DNA from: Amycolatopsis jiangsuensis
GTDB lineage: Bacteria; Actinomycetota; Actinomycetes; Mycobacteriales; Pseudonocardiaceae
Direction of reading: 5' to 3'
DNA: 64,000 nt
Assembly: GCF_014204865.1 (NCBI RefSeq)
Contig: NZ_JACHMG010000001.1
Span: forward strand, 4,490,501-4,554,500
Part shown: piece by piece, positions 52,191 through 59,901 of the stretch
How the letters are laid out: each line of letters opens with the position of its first letter
How positions within the stretch are numbered: position 1 is the first letter of the stretch
Program-made: the position numbers and the translations under genes
The notes under the pieces: generated by a model
What the model saw: the letters and a program-made list of their open reading frames with translations, nothing else
Databases searched by the model: none
Told to the model about the DNA's origin: nothing

Positions 52191-53078
52191 GTGTCAGCTT
52201 GGCGTGGCAAGGACAAGAGTCAAGAGCTGGAACGGCTCGCCACGCTCGCGGGCGAGGCGTCGGCGCAGGCCGCGACCACGGTCGCCGAGCCGCCCGCCCC
52301 GCCCGCGCCGCCGGACCTCACCGCGGCCGCGTTCTTCGACGTGGACAACACCATGATGATGGGCGCGTCCATCTTCTACTTCGCCCGCGGCCTGGCCGCG
52401 CGCAAGTTCTTCACCTCCGCCGATCTCGCCGGTTTCGTGTGGCAGCAGGTGAAGTTCCGCATCGGCGGACGGGAGAACAAAGAGGACATCAAGACGCACC
52501 GGGAACGGGCGCTGTCCTTTGTGGCCGGTCGTACGGTGGAGGAACTCACCGCCATCAGCGAGGAGATCTACGACGAGCTGATGGCGGACAAGATCTGGTC
52601 CGGCACCCGCGCGCTCGCGCAGATGCACCTCGACGCCGGGCAGCGCGTGTGGCTGGTCACCGCGACCCCCATCGAGCTGGCCGCGATCATCTCCCGCCGC
52701 CTTGGCCTGACCGGCGCACTGGGCACGGTCGCGGAATCCCGGGACGGCGTGTACACCGGCCGGCTGGTCGGTGACCTGCTGCACGGCAGGGCGAAGGCAC
52801 ACGCGGTCCGCGCGCTCGCCTCGCGCGAAGGCCTGAACCTCAAGCGCTGCACGGCTTATTCCGATTCGCAGAACGACGTGCCGATGCTGTCGGTGGCCGG
52901 CACCGCGGTGGCGGTGAACCCGGACAGCGGCCTGCGTGACGTGGCCCGCGCCCGAGGCTGGGAGATCCGCGACTTCCGCACCGGCCGCAAGGCCGCCCGC
53001 ATCGGCGTCCCGTCGGTACTCGGCGCGGGCGCGGTGGCCGGCGCGGTGGCGGCCGGCATGGCCTACCGCCGCCGCTGA
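52191..53078 (+). CDS. HAD-IB family hydrolase (SerB-like phosphatase)
   Basis: This 295-residue protein has the HAD motif [21 protein letters not shown] (DxDxT near residue 50), motif II Thr in [10 protein letters not shown], and motif III/IV in [16 protein letters not shown]-terminal hydrophobic segment follows ([20 protein letters not shown]). GTG 52191 has GGAGG at good spacing; the longer open frame is not supported. Related genes (Rv0505c, SCO3322 region) lie near hemA in actinobacteria. Substrate unknown; phosphoserine or phospholipid head groups are candidates. Confidence 0.82.
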   Translation: MSAWRGKDKSQELERLATLAGEASAQAATTVAEPPAPPAPPDLTAAAFFDVDNTMMMGASIFYFARGLAARKFFTSADLAGFVWQQVKFRIGGRENKEDIKTHRERALSFVAGRTVEELTAISEEIYDELMADKIWSGTRALAQMHLDAGQRVWLVTATPIELAAIISRRLGLTGALGTVAESRDGVYTGRLVGDLLHGRAKAHAVRALASREGLNLKRCTAYSDSQNDVPMLSVAGTAVAVNPDSGLRDVARARGWEIRDFRTGRKAARIGVPSVLGAGAVAGAVAAGMAYRRR

Positions 53079-53086
53079 CCCCGCCC

Positions 53087-53131
53087 CCGTGAGTGCCGAA
53101 CCCGGTGGGAACCGGCCGCACCACTCCCGAC
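53087..53131. terminator. Imperfect hairpin after the HAD gene
   Basis: The sequence CGTGAGTGCCG, then ACCCGGT/GGGAACCGG and CCACTCCCG form an imperfect two-part stem nine bases after the HAD stop and just before the convergent RidA remnant. Its outer GTGAGTG and inner CCGGT/ACCGG resemble the hairpin at 38838. Confidence 0.5.
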
Positions 53132-53531
53132 TCAGTCCAGGACCGCGGTGGCCTCGAGTTCGACCAGCAGGTCAGGCTCGGCGAGGGCGGCGACGCCGAT
53201 CCCGGTGAACGGGGCCTGCGGGGTGTGCCCCAGCTTCGCCGCGGCGCGCTCCAGACCTTCCTGGATTGCCCCATCTTGTCCTCCGACCAGTCGACGAGGT
53301 AACAGGTCAGCCGGACTACGTCGGCGAACGTTCCGCCGGCTTCGGACAGCGCGGTGGCCACGTTCAGATAGAACTGCTCGACCTGCGCGGCGAAATCCCC
53401 TTCGCCGATCCGGTTGCCCTCCGCGTCGCGAGCCACCTGCCCGGCCACGAACACGAATCGCGAACCGGTACCCACGGACACCTGCTGGTAGAGGTCGACC
53501 TTCGGCAGCCGGTCCGGGCGGGCCGCGCAGC
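53132..53531 (-). pseudogene. RidA-family gene remnant (lost start, frameshift)
   Basis: From the upstream end the frame reads RLPKVDLYQQVSVGTGSRFV and on through GQVARDAEGNRIGEGDFAAQ and VRLTCYLVDWSEDKMG, a RidA/YjgF protein. At about 53270, after a run of four G, one base is missing. The adjacent frame continues with IQEGLERAAAKLG and FTGIGVAALAEPDLLVELEA to the stop at 53132. No start codon is present because sequence ends abruptly at the junction with a truncated TetR gene. The frameshift could be a sequencing error, but the missing start could not. Confidence 0.75.
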
Positions 53532-53987
53532 TTGTGGAAAGCCTTGCGCCAGGAGGGTTTCACGCGGTTGGCGCACCGGCTCGCCGAGGTTCGCCCGTCC
53601 GCCGACCCGGTCCGCGATCTGACCGCGCTGGTCTCCGCCTACCTCGGCAACGCACTCGAGCACCCCGACCTGTACCGGGTGATGTTCGACGCGAACTTCG
53701 AACCCGAGGACGCCAAGGCCGCCGACGACACCCTGGAGTACCTGGTGCAGGCGGCCGAACGCGGCAGGCGTGACGGCCGCTACCGCGAGGACGTGGTCGC
53801 GCTGGAGCTGGCCACGCAGAGCTGGGCCATCGCGCACGGCGTGGTGTCCCTGGTCGCGAACGGACCGCTGCCGCGCGGCACACTGGACCACGGCGCGGCG
53901 TTGCTGACCGCGCTGTTCGTCAGCGTCGGAGACCAACCGCGGCGCTGCCACCGCTCGGTGCGCAGGGGCTGGCGACTGCCGGCCTGA
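53532..53987 (+). pseudogene. TetR-family regulator remnant (ligand-binding domain only)
   Basis: From 53532 the frame reads LWKALRQEGFTRLAHRLAEV followed by VRDLTALVSAYLGNALEHPD and LYRVMFDANFEPEDAK, the C-terminal domain of a TetR/WHG-type regulator. The whole N-terminal helix-turn-helix is gone, and the sequence upstream belongs to the RidA remnant on the other strand. No start codon or ribosome-binding site is evident. It ends six bases before the convergent acyltransferase stop. Confidence 0.7.
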
Positions 53988-53992
53988 ACCGC

Positions 53993-55105
53993 TCAGCCCC
54001 GGAACACGCTGCGGCGCTGGGAAAGCCGCCGGTACAGCGTCTGCTGGACCGACTCCCGGACCTGGTCGGTCAGGGTGAACACGAGCATCGGGTCGTCCAC
54101 CGCGTCCGGGCTGTACTCGTCGGTGCGGATCGGCTCGCCGAACTCGATGGTCCACTTGGTCGGCAGCGGCAACGCACCCAGCGGGCCGAGCAACGGGAAG
54201 AACGGCGTGACCGGGAAGTAGGGCAGGCCGAGCACCCGCGCCAGCAGCCGCAGGTCACCGATCTTCGGATAGGTCTCCTCGGCCCCCACCACCGACACCG
54301 GGATGATCGGCACGCCCGCGCGCATCGCCGCGGACACGAATCCACCACGCCCGAAGCGCTGCAGCTTGTACCGCGCGGAGAACGGCTTGCCGATGCCCTT
54401 GAAGCCCTCCGGCCACACCCCCACCAGCTCGCCTGCGGACAGCAACCGCTCGGCGTCGGCGTTGCAGGCCAGCGTCTGCCCTGACTTGCGCGCGAACGAC
54501 CCGACCAGAGGGAGCTTGAACACCAGGTCGGCGCCGAGCCCGCGCAGGTGCCGGCCACCGGTCTCGTCGTGCACCGCGACCGCGGTCATCAGCGCGTCGA
54601 GCGGCAACGTGCCGGAGTGGTTGGACACGAGCAGCGCCCCACCCGCCGCGGGCAGGTGTTCGACGCCGAAGGTGTCCACCCGGAACCACTTCTCGTACAG
54701 CGCCCGCAACGGCGGCAGCACCAGCGTCTCGGTGAGCTCGGCGTCGAAACCGAACTCGTCCACCGGATAGTCGCCGGTGAGCCGGCGCCGCAGGAAGGTG
54801 AGCGCCTCACGCAGCCCTTCCGGCAGTGGATCGGACTCCGGCTCGGATGCGGTGGCCGACGGGAACGCCACGACCGGCGCCTCGGCCGAAGGCTCCGGGC
54901 GCGCGCCCGGACGGGGCTCGGGGCGTGGTTCCGGCCGGTACTCCGCTCGCTTACCCGGGCGCGGGTCCGGCTGGATTTCCGACCCGTGCTCCGGACGTGG
55001 TTCCGGCACCGGCTTCTCGCGGCCGGGTCCGTGCAGCGGGATGACCTGTGCCTCGGCACCGTTCACGGGGTGCGCCTCACTTCCGGCGTTCGTCGCGCGG
55101 TTCAT
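53993..55105 (-). CDS. Lysophospholipid acyltransferase-family protein (Rv0502-like)
   Basis: This 370-residue protein has a disordered N-terminus of about 85 residues rich in P, E and R (RPEPRPEPRPGARPEP) and an acyltransferase domain. The motif LLVSNHSGTLPLDALM (about 140-155) holds the catalytic His and Asp, followed by GVWPEGFKGIGKPF and VGAEETYPKIG. It resembles PlsC-like enzymes, but the His-Asp spacing differs from classic HX4D. The ATG at 55105 overlaps the epimerase stop (ATGA). Gene order matches Rv0501-Rv0502. Confidence 0.82.
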   Translation of the reverse strand: MNRATNAGSEAHPVNGAEAQVIPLHGPGREKPVPEPRPEHGSEIQPDPRPGKRAEYRPEPRPEPRPGARPEPSAEAPVVAFPSATASEPESDPLPEGLREALTFLRRRLTGDYPVDEFGFDAELTETLVLPPLRALYEKWFRVDTFGVEHLPAAGGALLVSNHSGTLPLDALMTAVAVHDETGGRHLRGLGADLVFKLPLVGSFARKSGQTLACNADAERLLSAGELVGVWPEGFKGIGKPFSARYKLQRFGRGGFVSAAMRAGVPIIPVSVVGAEETYPKIGDLRLLARVLGLPYFPVTPFFPLLGPLGALPLPTKWTIEFGEPIRTDEYSPDAVDDPMLVFTLTDQVRESVQQTLYRRLSQRRSVFRG

Positions 55106-56148
55106 CGGCCGGCCTGCCCGGTGGCGGCGGCCTCGAGCACTTTGCCGGCCAGCCCGGCGAGCCGGCCGCCGTCGAGCACCGGACGCAGGCCGCGGCCGGC
55201 CACGTAGTCGTCGAACGCCTCGCGGGTGGTCCAGCGAGGCGTGTAGCCGAACTCCTTCTTGAGCTTCGTGATGTCCACCGCGCGGCCGAAGTTCAGCAGG
55301 CGCAGCTGGTCGGCGGAGAAGTCGACCACGTGGGCACCGCGCAGCAGGCGGCCCACCGACGGCACCACCGCGCCCGGCATCGGCAGCCCGAGACGACCGG
55401 CGCGGCGGATTGCCTGCGACACCGTGAGCACGCCCTCGGACGCCACGTTGAACACGCCGGGCTTGTCCTGCAGCGTCGCCAGCTCCAGCACGGACAACGC
55501 GTCGGAGCCGTGCAGCAGCTGCAACCGCGCGTCGTAGCCGAAGACCGTGGGCACGACCGGCAGCGCGAAATAGCGCGCAAGCACAGTGTCGACCTCCGGG
55601 CCGATGATGTTCGCGAAGCGCGCGAGCGTGACGGTGATGTCCGGCCGGCGCCGCATGAGACCGCGTACGTAGCCCTCCATCTCCACCGCGTCCTTCGCGT
55701 ACCCGCTGGCCGACGCCGGGATCAACTCCGAGTCCTCGGTGAAGACCGCCTGCGAACGCGCGCCCGCGCCGTACACCGCGGCAGTGGACTTCACCACCAG
55801 CTTGCGCACCTTCGGCGCCCGCTGGCACGCCGCCAGCAGCCGCATGGTGCCGATCACGTTCACTTCCTTGACCGCCGACCGACGGCTCGGCCCGGCCGGG
55901 TGCGCGGTGCACGAGGTGTGCACGACGGTGTCCACCTCGGCACTGCTGATCACCTTCGCGATCAGCGGATTGCGGATGTCGGCGCGCACGAACTCGGCGC
56001 GGCCCATCCGCCGCAGCACGTCCTTGGCCGGCGGCGCGGTGTCGACACCGAGCACGCGCTCGAACTCCGGATTGGTCCCGAGGCGGGCGAGCAGCTTTCC
56101 GCCAAGGTCGCCGGCGACCCCGGTGACGAGCACGATGTTCGAGGCCAT
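55102..56148 (-). CDS. NAD-dependent epimerase/dehydratase (Rv0501-like)
   Basis: This 348-residue extended SDR has the NAD motif VLVTGVAGDLGGKLLARLG at residues 6-24 and the STAAVYGAG region near residue 120. The usual catalytic Tyr-x3-Lys is not obvious: the expected place reads SGYAKDAVEMEGY, with Lys two rather than four residues after Tyr, so activity or substrate may differ from GalE. AGGGAG precedes ATG 56148. The mycobacterial counterpart is annotated galE2; sugar-nucleotide epimerisation is unproved. Confidence 0.8.
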   Translation of the reverse strand: MASNIVLVTGVAGDLGGKLLARLGTNPEFERVLGVDTAPPAKDVLRRMGRAEFVRADIRNPLIAKVISSAEVDTVVHTSCTAHPAGPSRRSAVKEVNVIGTMRLLAACQRAPKVRKLVVKSTAAVYGAGARSQAVFTEDSELIPASASGYAKDAVEMEGYVRGLMRRRPDITVTLARFANIIGPEVDTVLARYFALPVVPTVFGYDARLQLLHGSDALSVLELATLQDKPGVFNVASEGVLTVSQAIRRAGRLGLPMPGAVVPSVGRLLRGAHVVDFSADQLRLLNFGRAVDITKLKKEFGYTPRWTTREAFDDYVAGRGLRPVLDGGRLAGLAGKVLEAAATGQAGR

Positions 56149-56385
56149 GGGACTCCCTGATCGGCAACGGTGCGATGGAGCTGGACGGCGGGGCCGCGCA
56201 CGGTGGGACACCGTGCTCACCCGGGACGCGCGAGCCTGCGCTCGTGGGAAGCATCGCGCGGAAGCACTGGCCATGTTACCGACCGGCCGCGGCCCTCTGA
56301 CCAGGTCTTACCTGGTTTTAACGGCACCGACCCAGAATGCGGTGCGCACCTCACTCGAACGGGCGTAAGTGCCCAGAACACGGAC

Positions 56386-56414
56386 GTGGCCCGTCCAGAG
56401 ACTGGACGGGCCAC
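56386..56414. terminator. Hairpin terminator after the bS22-like gene
   Basis: GTGGCCCGTCCA (56386-56397) and TGGACGGGCCAC (56403-56414) form a perfect 12-base stem with a GAGAC loop, 22 bases downstream of the small basic protein gene on the minus strand. The 237 bases from there to the epimerase start presumably hold the epimerase promoter. Confidence 0.85.
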
Positions 56415-56436
56415 GGACCTCAGCCGGTCGACCGGC

Positions 56437-56538
56437 TCACTTACCGGCCTTACGCCGCTGCACTCGCGTGCGGCGCAGCAGCTTGCGGTGCTTCTTCTTG
56501 GACATGCGCTTGCGGCGCTTCTTGATCACGGAACCCAT
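56437..56538 (-). CDS. 33-residue basic protein, bS22 / AURKAIP1-COX24 family
   Basis: The gene encodes [20 protein letters not shown] followed by [13 protein letters not shown], an extremely basic 33-residue protein. It matches the actinobacterial AURKAIP1/COX24-domain protein (Rv0500B in M. tuberculosis) that was later seen in mycobacterial ribosomes as bS22. GAGGAGCGCCC before the ATG contains the ribosome-binding site. Neighbours (excisionase-like HTH, proC, epimerase) match the mycobacterial order. Confidence 0.9.
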   Translation of the reverse strand: MGSVIKKRRKRMSKKKHRKLLRRTRVQRRKAGK

Positions 56539-56714
56539 GGGCGCTCCTCAGTTGTCGTCGGTCACGCTGCCCGGCGCAGCGTCCAACGGGTGGAGCGCAC
56601 AGGCACGAGCGGTCTACCAGGTTACCCGCGCCCCGGCGCGGGCCGGTCGGCGGGCATGGTTTGACCCGCGCCCGGCGACCGTCCCACCACCGCGTCCAAG
56701 CGGAGCGACACTGC

Positions 56715-56930
56715 TCAACCGACGTCGAAGTAGGCGCCCTGCAGGTACTCGTGCACCGCCTTCTCCGGCACCCGGAACGATTTGCCCACCCGTACGGCGG
56801 GCAGCTCCCCGGAATGCACCAGGCGGTACACGGTCATCTTCGAGACCCGCATCAGCGTGGCCACCTCGGCGACCGTCAAAAACTGGACCTGCCCCACCGA
56901 GGGCAGTTCCTCCTTCTTGCCAGGCGACAT
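56715..56930 (-). CDS. Excisionase-family helix-turn-helix protein (Rv0500A-like)
   Basis: This protein of about 71 residues is a MerR/excisionase-type winged HTH (FLTVAEVATLMRVSKMTVYR, then SGELPAVRVGKSFRVPEKAV). It is not part of a phage: the neighbours are housekeeping genes, and Rv0500A holds the same place in M. tuberculosis. I start at ATG 56930; a GTG 36 bases upstream in frame is possible. It resembles BldC in size and fold and may be a chromosomal regulator. Confidence 0.85.
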   Translation of the reverse strand: MSPGKKEELPSVGQVQFLTVAEVATLMRVSKMTVYRLVHSGELPAVRVGKSFRVPEKAVHEYLQGAYFDVG

Positions 56931-57151
56931 GATCACCGCGTCCTTCGACACGTGTCGCGCCACGAGGCTTCCCCACCTGTGGTATCGACACGCACGTGCT
57001 CTGTCGAGGGTAGCGGGACAGGTGGGACTCATGCGACGCCTGTCACCAGGATGGGCCCCCACCAGCACATTCCCGGCGCCCGAACGGAGCAGTCTCGGTC
57101 CGGAACGCCGGTTTCGCCCGTTTGGCGGCCCCGGGGCGCCGAGGTGCCCGG

Positions 57152-57964
57152 TCAGCGCTGGTGCTCGTGACCGAGCTCCACGGAGCGGTCACGCGCGGCT
57201 TCGATGGCGTCCAGCAGCGCCGCGCGGACGCCGTGCTTCTCCAGCTCCCGGATGCCGTTGATGGTGGTGCCCGCGGGCGAGGTGACGGCCTCGCGCAGCA
57301 GCACCGGGTGGTCCTCGCCCTCGGCCAGCATCTTCGCCGCGCCCACCGCGGACTGGATGATCAGCTGACCGGCCAGCGCCCGCGGCAGGCCGAGCAGGAT
57401 CCCGGCGTCGATCATGGCCTCGACCAGGTAGAAGAAGTAGGCCGGACCGGAACCGGACAGGGCGGTCACCGCGTCCTGCTGCTTCTCCGGCACCTCCACG
57501 ACCTGCCCGACGTGCGACAGCAGCTCCTTCACCACGGCGATGTGGTCCGCGGTGGCGTACCGGCCAGGGGACACCGCGCTCATCGCCTCGCCGACGAGCA
57601 TCGGCGTGTTCGGCATGACCCGCACCACCGGAACGCCCTCGGCGAGCCGGCGCTCGTACAACACGGTCGGCAGGCCCGCGCACAACGACACGACCAGTGA
57701 CGACGATCCGAGCAGCGGCGCCAGCTCGGCCAGCACCGGCTCGATGTCCTGCGGTTTCACCGCGACCACGAGCACGTCGGCACGCCTCGCGGCGTCCTCG
57801 ACGGTGACCGCCTGCATCCCCGGATAGCGGGTTTCCAGTTCGCGCGCGCGGTCCTCGTACCGTTCGGTGAAGAGCAGGTCACCCGGCGCGTGACCACCCT
57901 GCAACAGGCCCGACAGCAGGGCCTCCCCGATCTTCCCGGCTCCCAGCACCGCGATCACAGTCAT
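57152..57964 (-). CDS. proC: Pyrroline-5-carboxylate reductase
   Basis: This 270-residue enzyme makes proline from pyrroline-5-carboxylate with NAD(P)H. The N-terminal Rossmann motif VIAVLGAGKIGEALLSGLL, VMPNTPMLVGEAMSAV, the substrate loop ALSGSGPAYFFYLVEAM and the ProC signature SPAGTTINGIRELEKHGVRA are clear. ATG 57964 follows the thioesterase gene by 23 bases on the same strand. Length is normal. Confidence 0.95.
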   Translation of the reverse strand: MTVIAVLGAGKIGEALLSGLLQGGHAPGDLLFTERYEDRARELETRYPGMQAVTVEDAARRADVLVVAVKPQDIEPVLAELAPLLGSSSLVVSLCAGLPTVLYERRLAEGVPVVRVMPNTPMLVGEAMSAVSPGRYATADHIAVVKELLSHVGQVVEVPEKQQDAVTALSGSGPAYFFYLVEAMIDAGILLGLPRALAGQLIIQSAVGAAKMLAEGEDHPVLLREAVTSPAGTTINGIRELEKHGVRAALLDAIEAARDRSVELGHEHQR

Positions 57965-57987
57965 GGCGCCAGCGTGCCAAACCGGGC

Positions 57988-58827
57988 TCAGGCCCCCGGG
58001 GCCGGGGCGAGCGCGAGCTGGCGGACCTGCGCGACCAGCCGGCCCTGCGCGTCGACCACCGTGGCGTCCGAGTCGAACCACGGCTCGTGCACCGAACGCG
58101 ATTCGACGAAGACCCGCAGCCAGCCCGGAGCGGGCCGGGTCCGCAGCAGCGCAGTCAGCTGCACGGTCGGCGCCCAGCCGCGATGTCCGAGGCCGACCAC
58201 CACCGGCGGGTTGAGGTCCCCGGCGAGCATCGCGAAGAGCACGTCGACCTCGCCCGTACGCGGCCGGGCCCACAACCGCAGCCGCGGCGGGTCGCCGGTA
58301 CGCCCGGCGAGGAACCCGGCGGTGCCCGGGTCGAGTCGCACGTCGCAGCTCTTGGCGAGGTGGAACGGGCCTTCGGACAGGTCGCCGCCGCCGAGCTGCA
58401 GCGCACCCGACGGCGGCTCCGCGGGCAGCTGCGGCACGTCGGTCCACTCCGGACGGCGCATCGGCAACCGCCCCGTCGTCACCCTGGCTTCCACACAGCT
58501 GCGGCCACGCTGCTCCATGGACACCGCCACGACGGTCGCGCGGCGGCCCACCTTGCGCACGTCGGTACGCAGCAGCACCGGCCCCAGCGCGGGCGCGTGC
58601 AGGAACTCCGCGCTCACCGCGAGCGGTTCGACGGTCGCCTCACCCCGCTCCCGCAGCACGGCCGCCGCGGCCTTCGCGAGCACGGCCACCAGAAACCCCC
58701 CGTGCGGGTGGGTCCCGATCGCCCACTCGGCGCGCAGGGTCGCGGTGAACGTGCCATCCCCCAACGACCGGACTGTGGTGGCCGCGCCGAACGCTGTCGC
58801 CGTGTCGTCGGACCCGTTCACGGACAC
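57988..58827 (-). CDS. Thioesterase-family protein (double hotdog, Rv0499-like)
   Basis: This 279-residue protein has two hotdog domains (about 10-130 and 150-275). IGTHPHGGFLVAVLAKAA is in the first, and LAGDLNPPVVVGLGHRGWAP and SRSVHEPWFDSDATVVDAQG in the second. TesB-like acyl-CoA thioesterases have this layout, but the substrate is unknown. It lies between the sugar isomerase and proC as in mycobacteria. The 156-base gap upstream must hold a promoter; I see no defined motif there. Confidence 0.8.
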   Translation of the reverse strand: MSVNGSDDTATAFGAATTVRSLGDGTFTATLRAEWAIGTHPHGGFLVAVLAKAAAAVLRERGEATVEPLAVSAEFLHAPALGPVLLRTDVRKVGRRATVVAVSMEQRGRSCVEARVTTGRLPMRRPEWTDVPQLPAEPPSGALQLGGGDLSEGPFHLAKSCDVRLDPGTAGFLAGRTGDPPRLRLWARPRTGEVDVLFAMLAGDLNPPVVVGLGHRGWAPTVQLTALLRTRPAPGWLRVFVESRSVHEPWFDSDATVVDAQGRLVAQVRQLALAPAPGA

Positions 58828-58983
58828 CCGGCCACGGCGGGACGGCCCGTGGAACCGGTTCCGGGGACAGCGGAGGCCGAAGCACGCAACGATTTCACGA
58901 TCGGCACTCTACGTGTCCGGCGCGCCGGTGCGGCCCGGAAAGACCGCTTACCGCCCGGACAGCCGAGCAAGATCACGATGCGG

Positions 58984-59790
58984 TCACTGCCCGAGGTGCA
59001 ACCGGGCGAACAACAGCGCCTCGGCCAGTGCCCGGGCCCGCCCGGCCGCACCCGCGGTACCCCGGGTGCTGACCTCGAGCACGACCTGGCCGGCGAACCC
59101 GTCGCCGGCCAGCTTTTCCAGCAGTTGCGCGCACGGCTGCCCGCCGTGGCCGGGAACCAGGTGCTCGTCCTTGGGAATCCCGGTGCCGTCGGCGAGGTGC
59201 ACGTGGCTGAGCCCGGCGCCCATCCGCCCGGCCAGCGCGAGCGCGTCCATCCGCGCCGCCGCGGTGTGCGACAGGTCCAGCGTGTAGTGCCGGAACCCGA
59301 CGTCGGTCGGATCGATCGACGGCCGGAACGCCGACACCCGCGCCCCGCGGGACCCGCCGGGCGGACGCACCTTGAACATGTTCTCCACGGCGATCTCCAC
59401 GCCGCTGGCGTCCTCCAGCTCGTCCACCAGATCGCCGAACGCGTCGCCGTAGCGCCGCTGCCAGCGAAACGGCGGGTGCACCACCACGGTGCGCGCGCCC
59501 AGTTCCAGCGCCGCGTCCACGGACATCCGCAGCCGCACGACGGGATCCGGCGACCAGACCCGCTGGGTGATCAGCAGCGACGGGGAATGCACCGACAGCA
59601 CCGGCATCCCGGTACGCCGCGACCACCGCCGGACCGCGGCGACGTCCTGGCTGACCGGATCCGCCCACACCATGACCTCGACCCCGTCGTAGCCCAGCTC
59701 GGCGGCGAGCTCGAACGCGGCCCCCGCCCGCAACGGCCACACCGAGGCGGTGCTCAGTCCTACCGGGACGGGCTTTTCCGGAGTGCTCAT
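58984..59790 (-). CDS. Sugar phosphate isomerase/epimerase-family TIM barrel (Rv0498-like)
   Basis: This 268-residue xylose-isomerase-like TIM barrel has metal- or substrate-binding strands visible as TVVVHPPFRWQ, VEIAVENMF (Glu), HYTLDLSHTAAARMD (Asp/His), SHVHLADGTG (His) and VVLEVSTRG (Glu). Its biological substrate is unknown. ATG 59790 overlaps the stop of a 13-codon mini-ORF, whose GGAGG is the ribosome-binding site. Synteny with Rv0498 supports the assignment. Confidence 0.82.
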   Translation of the reverse strand: MSTPEKPVPVGLSTASVWPLRAGAAFELAAELGYDGVEVMVWADPVSQDVAAVRRWSRRTGMPVLSVHSPSLLITQRVWSPDPVVRLRMSVDAALELGARTVVVHPPFRWQRRYGDAFGDLVDELEDASGVEIAVENMFKVRPPGGSRGARVSAFRPSIDPTDVGFRHYTLDLSHTAAARMDALALAGRMGAGLSHVHLADGTGIPKDEHLVPGHGGQPCAQLLEKLAGDGFAGQVVLEVSTRGTAGAAGRARALAEALLFARLHLGQ

Positions 59791-59828
59791 CCCGCCTCCG
59801 CGGGAGGAAGTGCGTCGGCGGTGCTCAC
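59787..59828 (-). CDS. 13-residue mini-ORF upstream of the sugar isomerase (second of pair)
   Basis: GTG 59828 overlaps the stop of the preceding mini-ORF (GTGA) and its TGA overlaps the isomerase ATG (ATGA). The peptide is VSTADALPPAEAG. By eye, 38 of 42 bases match the mini-ORF just upstream. The end GCGGAGGCGGG supplies the downstream Shine-Dalgarno. It has the same length and pattern as the ORF at 34395. Confidence 0.5.
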   Translation of the reverse strand: MSTADALPPAEAG

Positions 59829-59866
59829 GCCGCCTCCGCGGGAGTGAGTGCGTCGGCGGTGCTCAC
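59825..59866 (-). CDS. 13-residue mini-ORF upstream of the sugar isomerase (first of pair)
   Basis: GTG 59866 opens VSTADALTPAEAA-stop; its TGA overlaps the GTG of the next mini-ORF. Upstream AGGGCAG then AATGTGCTTG would also allow an in-frame ATG three codons earlier. Tandem duplication with an offset of 38 bases (not a multiple of three) explains why the two are in different frames yet remain interlocked. Confidence 0.5.
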   Translation of the reverse strand: MSTADALTPAEAA

Positions 59867-59901
59867 CAAGCACATTCTGCCCTGCCCACCGCGGAACGTC
59901 G

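Noticed and set aside
56715..56930. Excisionase-like gene as a sign of a prophage or integrative element
   Set aside because: No integrase, attachment site or phage gene is nearby, and the gene sits in a conserved housekeeping order shared with mycobacteria.
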